This document shows positions 53,328 to 62,100 of a stretch of DNA of 64,000 bases, one piece after another (positions within the stretch are counted from its first letter, which is position 1; every line of letters starts with the position of its first letter). This DNA is from Chitinophaga polysaccharea (GTDB lineage Bacteria; Bacteroidota; Bacteroidia; Chitinophagales; Chitinophagaceae), in assembly GCF_007829335.1 (NCBI RefSeq), contig NZ_VIWO01000001.1:1674001-1738000 (forward strand). Reading direction: 5' to 3'. The translations under genes and the position numbers were made by a program. The notes under the pieces are model-generated. The model saw nothing but the letters and a program-made list of their open reading frames with translations, made no database searches and had not been told where the DNA came from.

Positions 53328-53361
53328 TTTGTAAAATGAACAAAATGGATGACAGCCGGCA

Positions 53362-53384
53362 CCGTAAATACCGCTATTTTACGG
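53362..53384. promoter_or_regulatory. Palindrome between the Nudix regulator and the histidine kinase pair
   Basis: CCGTAAATA (53362-53370) and TATTTTACGG (53375-53384) form a dyad with a one-base offset, 17 bp before the kinase start. It may be an operator or a weak terminator of the regulator gene. Confidence 0.45.
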
Positions 53385-53401
53385 GCAGTTGACTTCCATA
53401 T

Positions 53402-55336
53402 ATGATGTCCCGTTTGCGTTACATGGCGCTTTCCTGCCTGTTACTGATTACCGGGGGATTGTACGCCCAGCAGAGTGAAATTACAAACATTAAGCATGCG
53501 TTACCGGCAATAACGGATAGTATAAAGTATGTAGACGCGCTAAACCGCCTGTCTGCCTGCTACATTCCCTGCCAGCTCGACAGCAGTGGGGGATACGCTA
53601 CTGCCGCCAATACCATTGCTTCGAGCATTGGCTATGAAAAAGGCCGGCGCGATGCCTTACGGGGTCTTGGCCGTTATTACTCCCTCCGGCCTCACCGCTA
53701 TTTATCCTTTCTGTTTTATGGAAAAGCATTGGAAGCCAGTCGCGCTGCCGGCGATTCAGCCGGCGTAGTAGCCGCCCTGATGAATATTGGCAATTATTAT
53801 CAATACCAGGGTAACCATCCGGCAGCGCAGTATTATGTAAGCAAAGCGCTGAAAATAGCCTGGGATCAGCATCTCGACTCCCTCCGGGCCTGGGTGTTAA
53901 TCAACTACTATATGATCAATGCTGCGGATACCAGCATGCTGCCAGTGGCGCAGAAAGCCCTGCAGCAGGCGGTAGCACTGACTTCGCAGTATAACGACCA
54001 CCTGGGTAGTTTATACGTAAAGCTATTCCTGGCACATGAAACGCTGCGGGCCGGGAATGCTCCCGCCGCAGAAGCGCAGCTGAAAGGAGTGATCGCCACC
54101 GCCGATCACCAGGGACTGAATTATATTGCCATGTATGCCTGCACGCAATTGGCGGGGTATCTCATCTGGCAGAAAAGAACGGATTCCTTACAATACCAGC
54201 AGCAATCGCTTAATTATGCAGTAGCGGGAGGATATACAGGACTAATGCTGCCGGTCATTACTACACTGTTCAACTGGTATTTGCAGCAGCGGGATTCGCT
54301 GCGGGCTGCCAGCTACAGCCAGCTGGCCTTGCAGGTAATGCAGCAACAACAGGATGATATACAGGAGGGGGAAGCAGATTACCTGTCTTATGTTTTTGGC
54401 GATGAGCTGATGGATTCGCTGCGTACGCAATACCAGCTGCAACATGCTAAACTACAGCAAAGTAAAAGCAACAATTATTTCTGGTATTACCAGGTGATCA
54501 TCATCACCGCTATTGCTATGCTATTGGCTGTTTTACTGCTGTATTTTGTACGCGCATACCGACTTTCACGTATGAATGCAGCCAGTATGGCTGTTTTGCG
54601 CGAAGAAATCGGTAAAGGTAATAAAGCGTTGCAGGAAAGCGACGATTTTAAGAATAAGCTGATTTCTATGATTGCACATGATTTCAGAACGCCCCTGCAT
54701 AACATTGTTAATATCACCGGGTTTATAGAAGAAGAAGCGCTGACCGTAACAGACGCTGCCGATATGATCCTGCAGGTAGAAGCCAGTGCAGCGGCTACAC
54801 TCACGGTATTCGAAGAAATATTGGCGTGGATACGCACCCAGTTATCAGGCTTTGTATATCGCCCAGGAATTTTCCTGCTGTCAGATATGATCGATACCAC
54901 CGTCAACAACCTGCATCATTTACTGGCAGAAAAAGATATCCAGGTACTGAAAGAAATCCCGGATGCGATTACGGTAAATGCAGATTACGAAATGCTGCAG
55001 TTTATTCACCGTAATTTTTTGCATAATGCGATCAAATTTTCACCGAAACATAGTACTATAACTGTAACGGCTATACGTGAAAAGGAATGGCTGCAGGTAG
55101 CCTTTAAAGATGCCGGTACAGGTATAGATACCACGGTATTATCCCGTCTGTTTAGCTGGGACAGCCAGGCAGAGCAACAGGAAAGGCCTGGAAAAGGCGC
55201 CGGTGTTGCCTTGATTATCTGTAAAGACTTTATTGAAAAAATGGGCGGAACTATCAGCGCCAATAATAACCAGGATAGAGGAAGCACTTTTTATTACCGG
55301 TTGCCGGAGGCAAAGAAAATGGTATTGAGGAAGTAA
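53402..55336 (+). CDS. Sensor histidine kinase with TPR-like sensor domain
   Basis: The 644-residue product has a signal peptide (cleavage near residue 22, YAQQ), a periplasmic TPR-like helical domain (about 25-355), one membrane segment (about 361-383), a HisKA domain with His426 in MIAHDFRTPLHN, and a HATPase_c domain (about 520-637). The ATPase motifs are present: N box NFLHNAIKF (Asn538, Asn542), G1 DAGTGID (Asp570) and G2 GKGAGVALIICKDF. It is therefore expected to be an active kinase; no cognate response regulator gene is next to it. The stop overlaps the start of the following paralogue by one base. Confidence 0.92.
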   Translation: MMSRLRYMALSCLLLITGGLYAQQSEITNIKHALPAITDSIKYVDALNRLSACYIPCQLDSSGGYATAANTIASSIGYEKGRRDALRGLGRYYSLRPHRYLSFLFYGKALEASRAAGDSAGVVAALMNIGNYYQYQGNHPAAQYYVSKALKIAWDQHLDSLRAWVLINYYMINAADTSMLPVAQKALQQAVALTSQYNDHLGSLYVKLFLAHETLRAGNAPAAEAQLKGVIATADHQGLNYIAMYACTQLAGYLIWQKRTDSLQYQQQSLNYAVAGGYTGLMLPVITTLFNWYLQQRDSLRAASYSQLALQVMQQQQDDIQEGEADYLSYVFGDELMDSLRTQYQLQHAKLQQSKSNNYFWYYQVIIITAIAMLLAVLLLYFVRAYRLSRMNAASMAVLREEIGKGNKALQESDDFKNKLISMIAHDFRTPLHNIVNITGFIEEEALTVTDAADMILQVEASAAATLTVFEEILAWIRTQLSGFVYRPGIFLLSDMIDTTVNNLHHLLAEKDIQVLKEIPDAITVNADYEMLQFIHRNFLHNAIKFSPKHSTITVTAIREKEWLQVAFKDAGTGIDTTVLSRLFSWDSQAEQQERPGKGAGVALIICKDFIEKMGGTISANNNQDRGSTFYYRLPEAKKMVLRK

Positions 55337-57249
55337 TGATAAGTATACGTACAAGGTGCAGTAACCTGGCATTGGCTATGGGTATTGCGATGTTATGGTT
55401 AGGCCAGGTGAATCATGCAGCCGCACAAGGCCCGCAATTGCCGGTTCTTTTGCAAGAACTGCATGAACAGCGGGACAGTGCGGCCTATGTAAATACGTTG
55501 GGTAAAATTGGTACCCTCTACATGATGATTAATATCGACAGTAGTTTCCGGTATGCCATCAGGGAACTGGAGATAGCCGAACGCCTGCAATATCCTCATG
55601 GAATCGCCGATGCCTTTGATGTGATCAGTTACCGTTATGCGCTGAAAACAGATTTCAGCATTGCCGCTATCTATGCCTATAGAGCCCTTCAGCTGCATAA
55701 GTCGTTGTCGGATAGCGTGCGTATATGCAATACCCTGAATAATCTCTATATCTATTACCTCAACATGGGAAGGAAGGATGATGCAGGAAATTATTTCTAT
55801 GAGGCTTTCCATATGGCCAGCCGTCTACCGGCTACACAGGATTCCCTCTATAGCATGCTACTGGTTAATTATGTGATGCGTTTTTACCAGGACAGTACCC
55901 GCAGAGATTCCCTGCAATGGGCGCTGCGCAAGGCAAAACAGTTGGCAGACAAATATCCCCAGAGCAGGTTTTCGTTATACATTGATGCCTTTGCAGCCGA
56001 CTCCCTGGTCAGGCAGGGCAGGGGCAAAGAAGGGGAGGCGGTGATCAACAAGCTGGCTACTGCTGCCTTGCATCGGGGGCTGCCCTACGTAGCGATGGAA
56101 ATTTACAGCCACCTGGAAGACTATCCTGCCATGGGATATCCCATCAACATGACCTACTACCGGGAGCTTTCATACGATCTGGCAAAGAAGGCCGGTTGCG
56201 CAGAGTTGAACCTGCCTGCCCTGGCAGGACTGTTCAAACAATACCGTGCCACAGGCGATAAGGCCAAAATTGCCTACTACAGCCAGGAGGTAATGCGCCT
56301 GGTAGCAGTGCGAACGAACGTACACAGCAGGGAAGAGATCAACTATATTGATTATTTCGTGAAACAGGAAGCATTGCGACAGCAGGCAGATCGCAATCAA
56401 CAGCTACAGGCAGCACTAAAGGAGGTGACCATAAGGCGGAGGAGTACCCAGATGGTGATAGCCGGAGTATTTACCATCGTTTTACTGCTGATGGTGCTCT
56501 TGTATTTCAGGTACCAGGAGTACCGGTTAGCCGGGAAACAGGAGGAAATGATGGCGGAGAGTTATGCCAGTATATCCTTGAAACATGTAGCGTTGCGTGC
56601 AAACGATGAGTTTAAAAACAAGCTAATCACCATTCTCGCCAATGATTTCAGAACGCCCCTGTATTACATATCCGAGGTAGCTACCCGTTTAAGGGAGCCA
56701 GGTGTGGATCCGGCTACCATGGTGGCCTTGATCAGGAAAATAGCAGCTGTATCAGGCGATACGCTGGCTGTGTTTGATAATATCCTGAAATGGATACGGT
56801 TGCAATTATCCGGGTTTACATATCAGCCAGTAGATTGCCCTGCTTACGATCTTCTGCTGACCACCTTACACCAGGTGGAGATTACCACTGCCGAAAAAAA
56901 GCTGGAGATAGTGAACCAGCTACCTGCCAAATGTATGGTAAAGGCCGACCCGGAAATGCTCCGGATGGTGTTTCTGCATATACTGCAGTTGTCTGTACAT
57001 TACTCGCAGCCGTGGCGTTCACTGGTAATAACTACCTGGACAATTGCACCGATGGTATATATCTGTTTTATCGTAGATACGGGTGTGGGGGCAACAGATG
57101 TTATAACGTCTTTATCCAATTGGCAGGACAATACGCATGCCCTGAATTATGCTATTACCAGGGATTTTTTAGAGAAGATGAATGGGGGAGTAGAGGTTAC
57201 TGATAGCGAGGATACCTGCGTGGTAATCACTGTTTCGTTAAGGGCGTGA
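55336..57249 (+). CDS. Histidine-kinase paralogue without phospho-acceptor histidine (pseudokinase)
   Basis: The 637-residue product has the same plan as the upstream kinase: signal peptide (AAAQ near 31), TPR-like domain (about 30-355), membrane segment (about 375-392), HisKA-like and HATPase-like domains. The H box reads ILANDFRTPLYY, with Asn436 where the histidine belongs. In the N box, both asparagines of the first kinase are replaced (HILQLSVHY), and the glycine-rich G2 box is gone (DNTHALNYAITRDF), although G1 (DTGVGATD) is kept. It is unlikely to autophosphorylate and may regulate the upstream kinase. The ATG overlaps its stop codon. Confidence 0.85.
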   Translation: MISIRTRCSNLALAMGIAMLWLGQVNHAAAQGPQLPVLLQELHEQRDSAAYVNTLGKIGTLYMMINIDSSFRYAIRELEIAERLQYPHGIADAFDVISYRYALKTDFSIAAIYAYRALQLHKSLSDSVRICNTLNNLYIYYLNMGRKDDAGNYFYEAFHMASRLPATQDSLYSMLLVNYVMRFYQDSTRRDSLQWALRKAKQLADKYPQSRFSLYIDAFAADSLVRQGRGKEGEAVINKLATAALHRGLPYVAMEIYSHLEDYPAMGYPINMTYYRELSYDLAKKAGCAELNLPALAGLFKQYRATGDKAKIAYYSQEVMRLVAVRTNVHSREEINYIDYFVKQEALRQQADRNQQLQAALKEVTIRRRSTQMVIAGVFTIVLLLMVLLYFRYQEYRLAGKQEEMMAESYASISLKHVALRANDEFKNKLITILANDFRTPLYYISEVATRLREPGVDPATMVALIRKIAAVSGDTLAVFDNILKWIRLQLSGFTYQPVDCPAYDLLLTTLHQVEITTAEKKLEIVNQLPAKCMVKADPEMLRMVFLHILQLSVHYSQPWRSLVITTWTIAPMVYICFIVDTGVGATDVITSLSNWQDNTHALNYAITRDFLEKMNGGVEVTDSEDTCVVITVSLRA

Positions 57250-57253
57250 AACA

Positions 57254-57322
57254 AAAAGCTATTAAGGCGAATGAACTTTGCGATTGGTTACAATCACATT
57301 GTCATTCACCTTAATAGCTTTT
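57254..57322. terminator. Long-stem bidirectional terminator between kinase pair and fabH
   Basis: A 21-bp stem with one mismatch (arms 57254-57274 and 57302-57322) encloses a 27-nt loop, which itself has a small GATTG/CAATC hairpin. The minus strand continues with TTTTTGTTTC, so termination of fabH is clearest; the plus strand has only a short T-run. Confidence 0.85.
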
Positions 57323-57337
57323 AGATTATAAGTTCAG

Positions 57338-58348
57338 TTATTTACCAACTTTATCTCCGTCGTACGCCCACTTGATGTAGCTGGCGCCCCAGGTGAATCC
57401 GCCTCCGAAGGCAGCCATCATAAGGTTATCGCCTTTTTTGAGGTATTTTTCATAGTCCCACAGGCATAAAGGAATAGTACCGGCGGTGGTATTACCGTAA
57501 CGGTGAATATTCATCATTACTTTTTCATCCGGAACATTGATGTATTGGGAGGTAGCCGCGATGATACGTTTATTGGCCTGGTGAGGTACCAGCCATGCAA
57601 TATCGTCAGAAGTGAGGTTATTGCGTTCCATCAGGTCTTTGGCTGCACCTGCCATATTCGACACCGCGTATTTGAATACCATCTTACCTTCCTGGTAAAC
57701 ATAGTGTTCGCGGTTAGTTACAGTTTCAAGGGTAGCCGGTTTTACAGAGCCGCCGGCTTTCATGTGCAGGTATTCCCGTCCATGACCATCACTTTTAAGG
57801 ATGCTGTCTATTAAGCCGTATCCTTCGGTATTAGGCTCCAGCAGTACTCCGCCGCCGCCATCACCAAAAATAATACAGGTGGTTCTGTCGGTATAGTCGA
57901 TGATAGAGCTCATTTTATCGGCTCCAATTACCATTACTTTTTTGTAACGACCACTTTCAATGAAGCGGGCGCCTGTATCCAGTGCATATAAAAAACCAGA
58001 GCAGGCCGCGCTGATATCAAAGCCGAAGGCATTTTTTGCGCCGATTTTGTCGGTTACTACGTTGGCTGTAGATGGAAAAGTCATATCCGGGGTAACGGTG
58101 GCCACAATCAGCAGATCAATTTCCTCGGGGGAAATACCTCTTTTTCTGCAAATTTCAAGCGCTACCGGAACACACAAATCAGAGGTTCCTTTCCCTTCTC
58201 CCTTCAGTATCCTTCTCTCCGAAATGCCCGTCCGGGTTATTATCCAGTCGTTCGTTGTATCAACTAATTTTTCTAATTCCTGGTTGGTAAGCACGTAGTC
58301 TGGAACATAGCCACCCACCGCTGTAATAGCGGCCGTTATTTTATTCAT
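57338..58348 (-). CDS. fabH: Beta-ketoacyl-ACP synthase III
   Basis: The 336-residue product is FabH, which starts fatty acid chains by condensing acetyl-CoA with malonyl-ACP. The catalytic triad is present: Cys116 in DISAACSGFLYAL, His256 in LVPHQANKRI and Asn286 in RYGNTTAGT. The usual C-terminal GGGFTWGASYIKW is present. It is transcribed away from ruvA, and the 192-bp gap holds a 23-bp dyad. Confidence 0.96.
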   Translation of the reverse strand: MNKITAAITAVGGYVPDYVLTNQELEKLVDTTNDWIITRTGISERRILKGEGKGTSDLCVPVALEICRKRGISPEEIDLLIVATVTPDMTFPSTANVVTDKIGAKNAFGFDISAACSGFLYALDTGARFIESGRYKKVMVIGADKMSSIIDYTDRTTCIIFGDGGGGVLLEPNTEGYGLIDSILKSDGHGREYLHMKAGGSVKPATLETVTNREHYVYQEGKMVFKYAVSNMAGAAKDLMERNNLTSDDIAWLVPHQANKRIIAATSQYINVPDEKVMMNIHRYGNTTAGTIPLCLWDYEKYLKKGDNLMMAAFGGGFTWGASYIKWAYDGDKVGK

Positions 58349-58429
58349 ATAAACTAAATATGTGTTTAAAACGAGGCGTAAAAATACGATATAAACGTAT
58401 ATTTCCTAAAAAAGTCGCATATGAGGAAC

Positions 58430-58452
58430 TTAAAGGATTGACAATCCATTAA
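58430..58452. promoter_or_regulatory. Near-perfect 23-bp dyad over the ruvA promoter
   Basis: TTAAAGGATTG (58430-58440), one central A, and CAATCCATTAA (58442-58452) are complementary at 10 of 11 positions. The dyad includes the -33 element of ruvA. It has the form of an operator for a dimeric regulator, with possible effect on ruvA and on the divergent fabH. Confidence 0.65.
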
Positions 58453-58467
58453 AAGTTAGCATCTTTG
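58437..58467 (+). promoter_or_regulatory. Bacteroidetes-type promoter of ruvA
   Basis: ATTG (58437-58440), 19-nt spacer and CATCTTTG (58460-58467, one mismatch to TAnnTTTG). The leader to the ATG at 58541 would be about 65 nt. The -33 element is inside the dyad at 58430-58452. Confidence 0.6.
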
Positions 58468-58540
58468 CCCCGATTTACCCAAAATGACATTATTAATCAA
58501 TTTCCAAAAGTTTAATTAAATTACTGAACCTTTACCTGGT

Positions 58541-59128
58541 ATGATAGCTTATTTGAATGGAAAATTAGCCTATAAGTCACCCGCTTTGGTTCATATGGAT
58601 GTGAATGGAATCGGTTATGAAGTACAGATCAGCCTTAATACCTATTCCCGGATTCAGGGGATGGAAAGCTGTAAACTGTTAACCTTCCTGCAGATTAAAG
58701 AAGACGCACATACCCTGTATGGCTTTTTTGAAGAGGCAGAAAGAAGCCTGTTTCTGTTGCTGATCAGTGTTTCAGGTGTAGGAGCCAGTACTGCCCGCAT
58801 GATGTTATCTTCCCTGCAACCGGAAGACATACAAAGGGCTATCATGATGGAAAATGAGCGGATGCTCGAAAGTGTGAAAGGAATCGGTGCAAAAACAGCC
58901 AAAAGAATTATCCTGGAATTAAAGGATAAGATCGCGAAACACAAAGACGCCGGCGTACATTTATCTGTTGGCGTAAACAATACAATGCAGGAAGATGCGT
59001 TAAATGCTTTGATAACTCTGGGAATAGCCCGGGGCATGGCCGAATCGGCAATTCAGAAAGTGATGAAGAATGAGCCACTATTGCAAAACTTGGAAGAGCT
59101 GATCAAGAAAGCCCTGAAAAGTTTATAA
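58541..59128 (+). CDS. ruvA: Holliday junction DNA helicase subunit RuvA
   Basis: The 195-residue product is RuvA, which binds four-way junctions and recruits the RuvB motor. It has the OB-fold start MIAYLNGKLAYKSPALVHM with NGIGYEV, the helix-hairpin-helix motifs VSGVGASTARMML and VKGIGAKTAKRIILEL, and a C-terminal domain DALNALITLGIARGMAESAI. Length matches the family. It lies upstream of the large sprA gene, a common order in Bacteroidota. Confidence 0.97.
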   Translation: MIAYLNGKLAYKSPALVHMDVNGIGYEVQISLNTYSRIQGMESCKLLTFLQIKEDAHTLYGFFEEAERSLFLLLISVSGVGASTARMMLSSLQPEDIQRAIMMENERMLESVKGIGAKTAKRIILELKDKIAKHKDAGVHLSVGVNNTMQEDALNALITLGIARGMAESAIQKVMKNEPLLQNLEELIKKALKSL

Positions 59129-59163
59129 TTTATAAATGAAATCCTCTATAAAACCTATTTTTC

Positions 59164-62100
59164 TTGGCAAGAAAAACATTCTATGGTGCTTTTGCCGTAA
59201 TAGCAATTGTATCCTTTATCATTGTTGATACTGCCGCTAGGGATCGTTCTGGGAATCTGAAATTATCGAGAAAGAGCTGGAAGCCGGATACCACCATTAC
59301 AGGTCAAACCAAAATCGATACTACCGGAAAGAGAGATACCTTGAAATACCCCCTTCAGGACAGACGAGGCCCCAACATAACGGATCAGGGGTCAAGGAAC
59401 GCTATTGACCTGAAAGATCCTGCTAACATCAACAAAACGGTAGAATACGACCCAGTTACCAAACAGTATACAGTTACCGAAAAAGTAGGTAGCCAGTACT
59501 ATCGTAACCCTACCTACCTGAGTTTCGACGAATTCTATAAGCTACAAGCTAAACAAAGCGAACAGGATTACTGGCAGAAAAGAGCCAGCGCACTGGGGAA
59601 CCTGAACCAACGCAGCAACGGCCCCGCCCTGTATAATGGCAACAACCTCTTTGACCGCATCTTTGGTGGCAGTAAAGTGGATATCCGCCCCCAGGGAAGC
59701 CTGGACCTTACCTTCGGCTACCAGGGACAAAATATCAAAAACCCTGTACTGGTTGAACAAGCCAGGAAAAACGGCGGTTTCAATTTTGATATGGGTATCA
59801 ACATGAACGTGGTAGGTAAAATAGGCGATAAGCTCAAATTGATTACCAACTACAATACCCAGTCCCAATTCGACTTTGAAAACCAGGTAAAGCTCGAATA
59901 CACCGGTTATAACGATGAAATTATCAAGAAAATAGAAGCGGGTAACGTAAGCTTTCCTCTTCGCAGTACCCTCATTTCTGGTATCCAATCCCTGTTTGGG
60001 GTGAAAACCCAATTACAGTTCGGGCGCTTAACGGTAACGAGTGTACTCTCCAACCAGAAATCGCAGAAACAAAACCTCATGCTCAAAGGCGGTACCCAGG
60101 TACAGGATTATAACCTGAGAGCCGATGAGTACGAAGATAACCGCCACTTCCTGTTAGCACAGTTCTTCCGGGATACCTTTAACTACGCGATGTCCAACCT
60201 ACCGGTAATACGGTCGCTGACCAACATTACCCGCCTGGAAGTTTGGGTAACCAACAAAACCGGGGCTACCACCCAAACCCGCGATGTGGTGGGCTTGATG
60301 GACCTGGCAGAGTACAATCCGTATAACAAAACAGCCGTCAAACCCCTGACTTCTTCCAAATTGCCAGACAGGGGAACCAACGACCTGTACGCCAACCTGG
60401 TCAGGGATCCGGCCAGCCGCAATACAGGAACGGTGGTTAGCCGATTACTGGCCCTGGGCCTGCAACCTGTATCGGAGTTTGAGAAAACATTTGCCCGTAA
60501 ACTCGATTCTACCGAATACACTTATAACAAACAACTGGGTTTCATCTCCCTTAATCAACAACTATTACCAGATGAAATACTGGCGGTGGCCTACCAATAT
60601 ACCTACAACGGACGGGTATACCAGGTGGGTGAGTTTTCTCAGGATGTACCCCCGGATCAGAACAATAGCGCCAACCAGCCGATCTTGTTCCTCAAATTGC
60701 TGAAAGCTACTTCCGCCAGGCCTACCCTGCCTATCTGGGACCTGATGATGAAAAATATTTACGCCACCGGCGCCTTCCAGGTAAATAAGGAAGACTTCCG
60801 TATGGACGTATACTATAAAGACCCCGGTGCAGAAGGCCGTCCACCCAGCGATAAACGATATATTCCCGATGCCAAAGGGGATTTTGCCGGCGCACCTATC
60901 ATTACCATTCTTGGACTCGACCGCCTCAACAACCAGCTGGATCCCCAGCCCGACGGGGTATTCGATTACGTGGAAGGATACACGATTAACTCGCTGAACG
61001 GGAAGATCATGTTTCCTACGCTGGAACCTTTTGCCGGTGGACTGAAAAAAGCCTTTGGTGGAGATGTCAGCCTGGAAAAGCAATACCTGTATAATGTGCT
61101 CTATGACTCTATCAAGGTGGTAGCGCAACAGTTCCCGCAATTGAACCGGTATGTGATCCGGGGATCCTATAAATCGGCTTCTTCTTCTGAAATCAACCTG
61201 GGCGCCGGTACCACCATCCCGCCGGGTTCCGTTACCGTAACCGCCGGTGGTCAGCAACTCCGGGAAAACGTGGATTATATTATCGATTATAACCTGGGCA
61301 GGCTTAAAATCATCAACGGCGGTATCCTCAACTCCGGCGTACCCATCAATGTACAGTTTGAGAATAATGCCTTGTTTGGGCAGCAGGTTCGAAACTATTT
61401 CGGTACCCGGCTCGATTACATGGTAAACGATAAGTTAAGTATAGGTGGTACCGTGGTACGGATGAGCGAAAGACCCTATTACCAAAAGGTAAACTACGGG
61501 GAAGATCCGATCAAAAACACCATGGTTGGCCTGGATGCGAACTACGCATCTGAATGGAAAGGGCTGAACCGCTTCCTGGATAAGTTACCCAATTATAAGA
61601 GTACCACCCCGTCCAACATCTTATTCACCGGTGAGGTAGCCCGCCTGTTCCCCGGACATAGTAAGCTAATTAATGCCCCCGGCAGCAAGCAGGGTACTGC
61701 TTACATAGATGATTTTGAAGGGGTGAAAAGTGGTTATGACCTGAAGTTTCCCGCTACCAGCTGGGCGCTGGCCTCCACTCCAAAAGGCGCTACCGATGCC
61801 GCCGGCCGCGACATGTTCCCGGAAGCAGCATTAAATAATGTGCTGGAATATGGAAAAAACAGGGCAAAACTGGCCTGGTATATTATAGAACCTACCCTCC
61901 AGTTACCTAAATCGCCTAACCTGCCCCCAGGTATTACGATCGATGGTCAATCCGATCCCCGGGTTAGGTTGGTATACCAGAAGGAAGTATTTAAGAACAG
62001 GTCTACCGACTTTGGCCAAAGCCAGCTAAGTACCCTCGACCTGGCCTACTATCCTACTGAAAGAGGTCCATATAACTTTACCAGCAACCCGATAATGATG

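Noticed and set aside
60565..61257. 230-codon minus-strand ORF within sprA
   Set aside because: It is antisense to the conserved SprA reading frame and carries no family motif.
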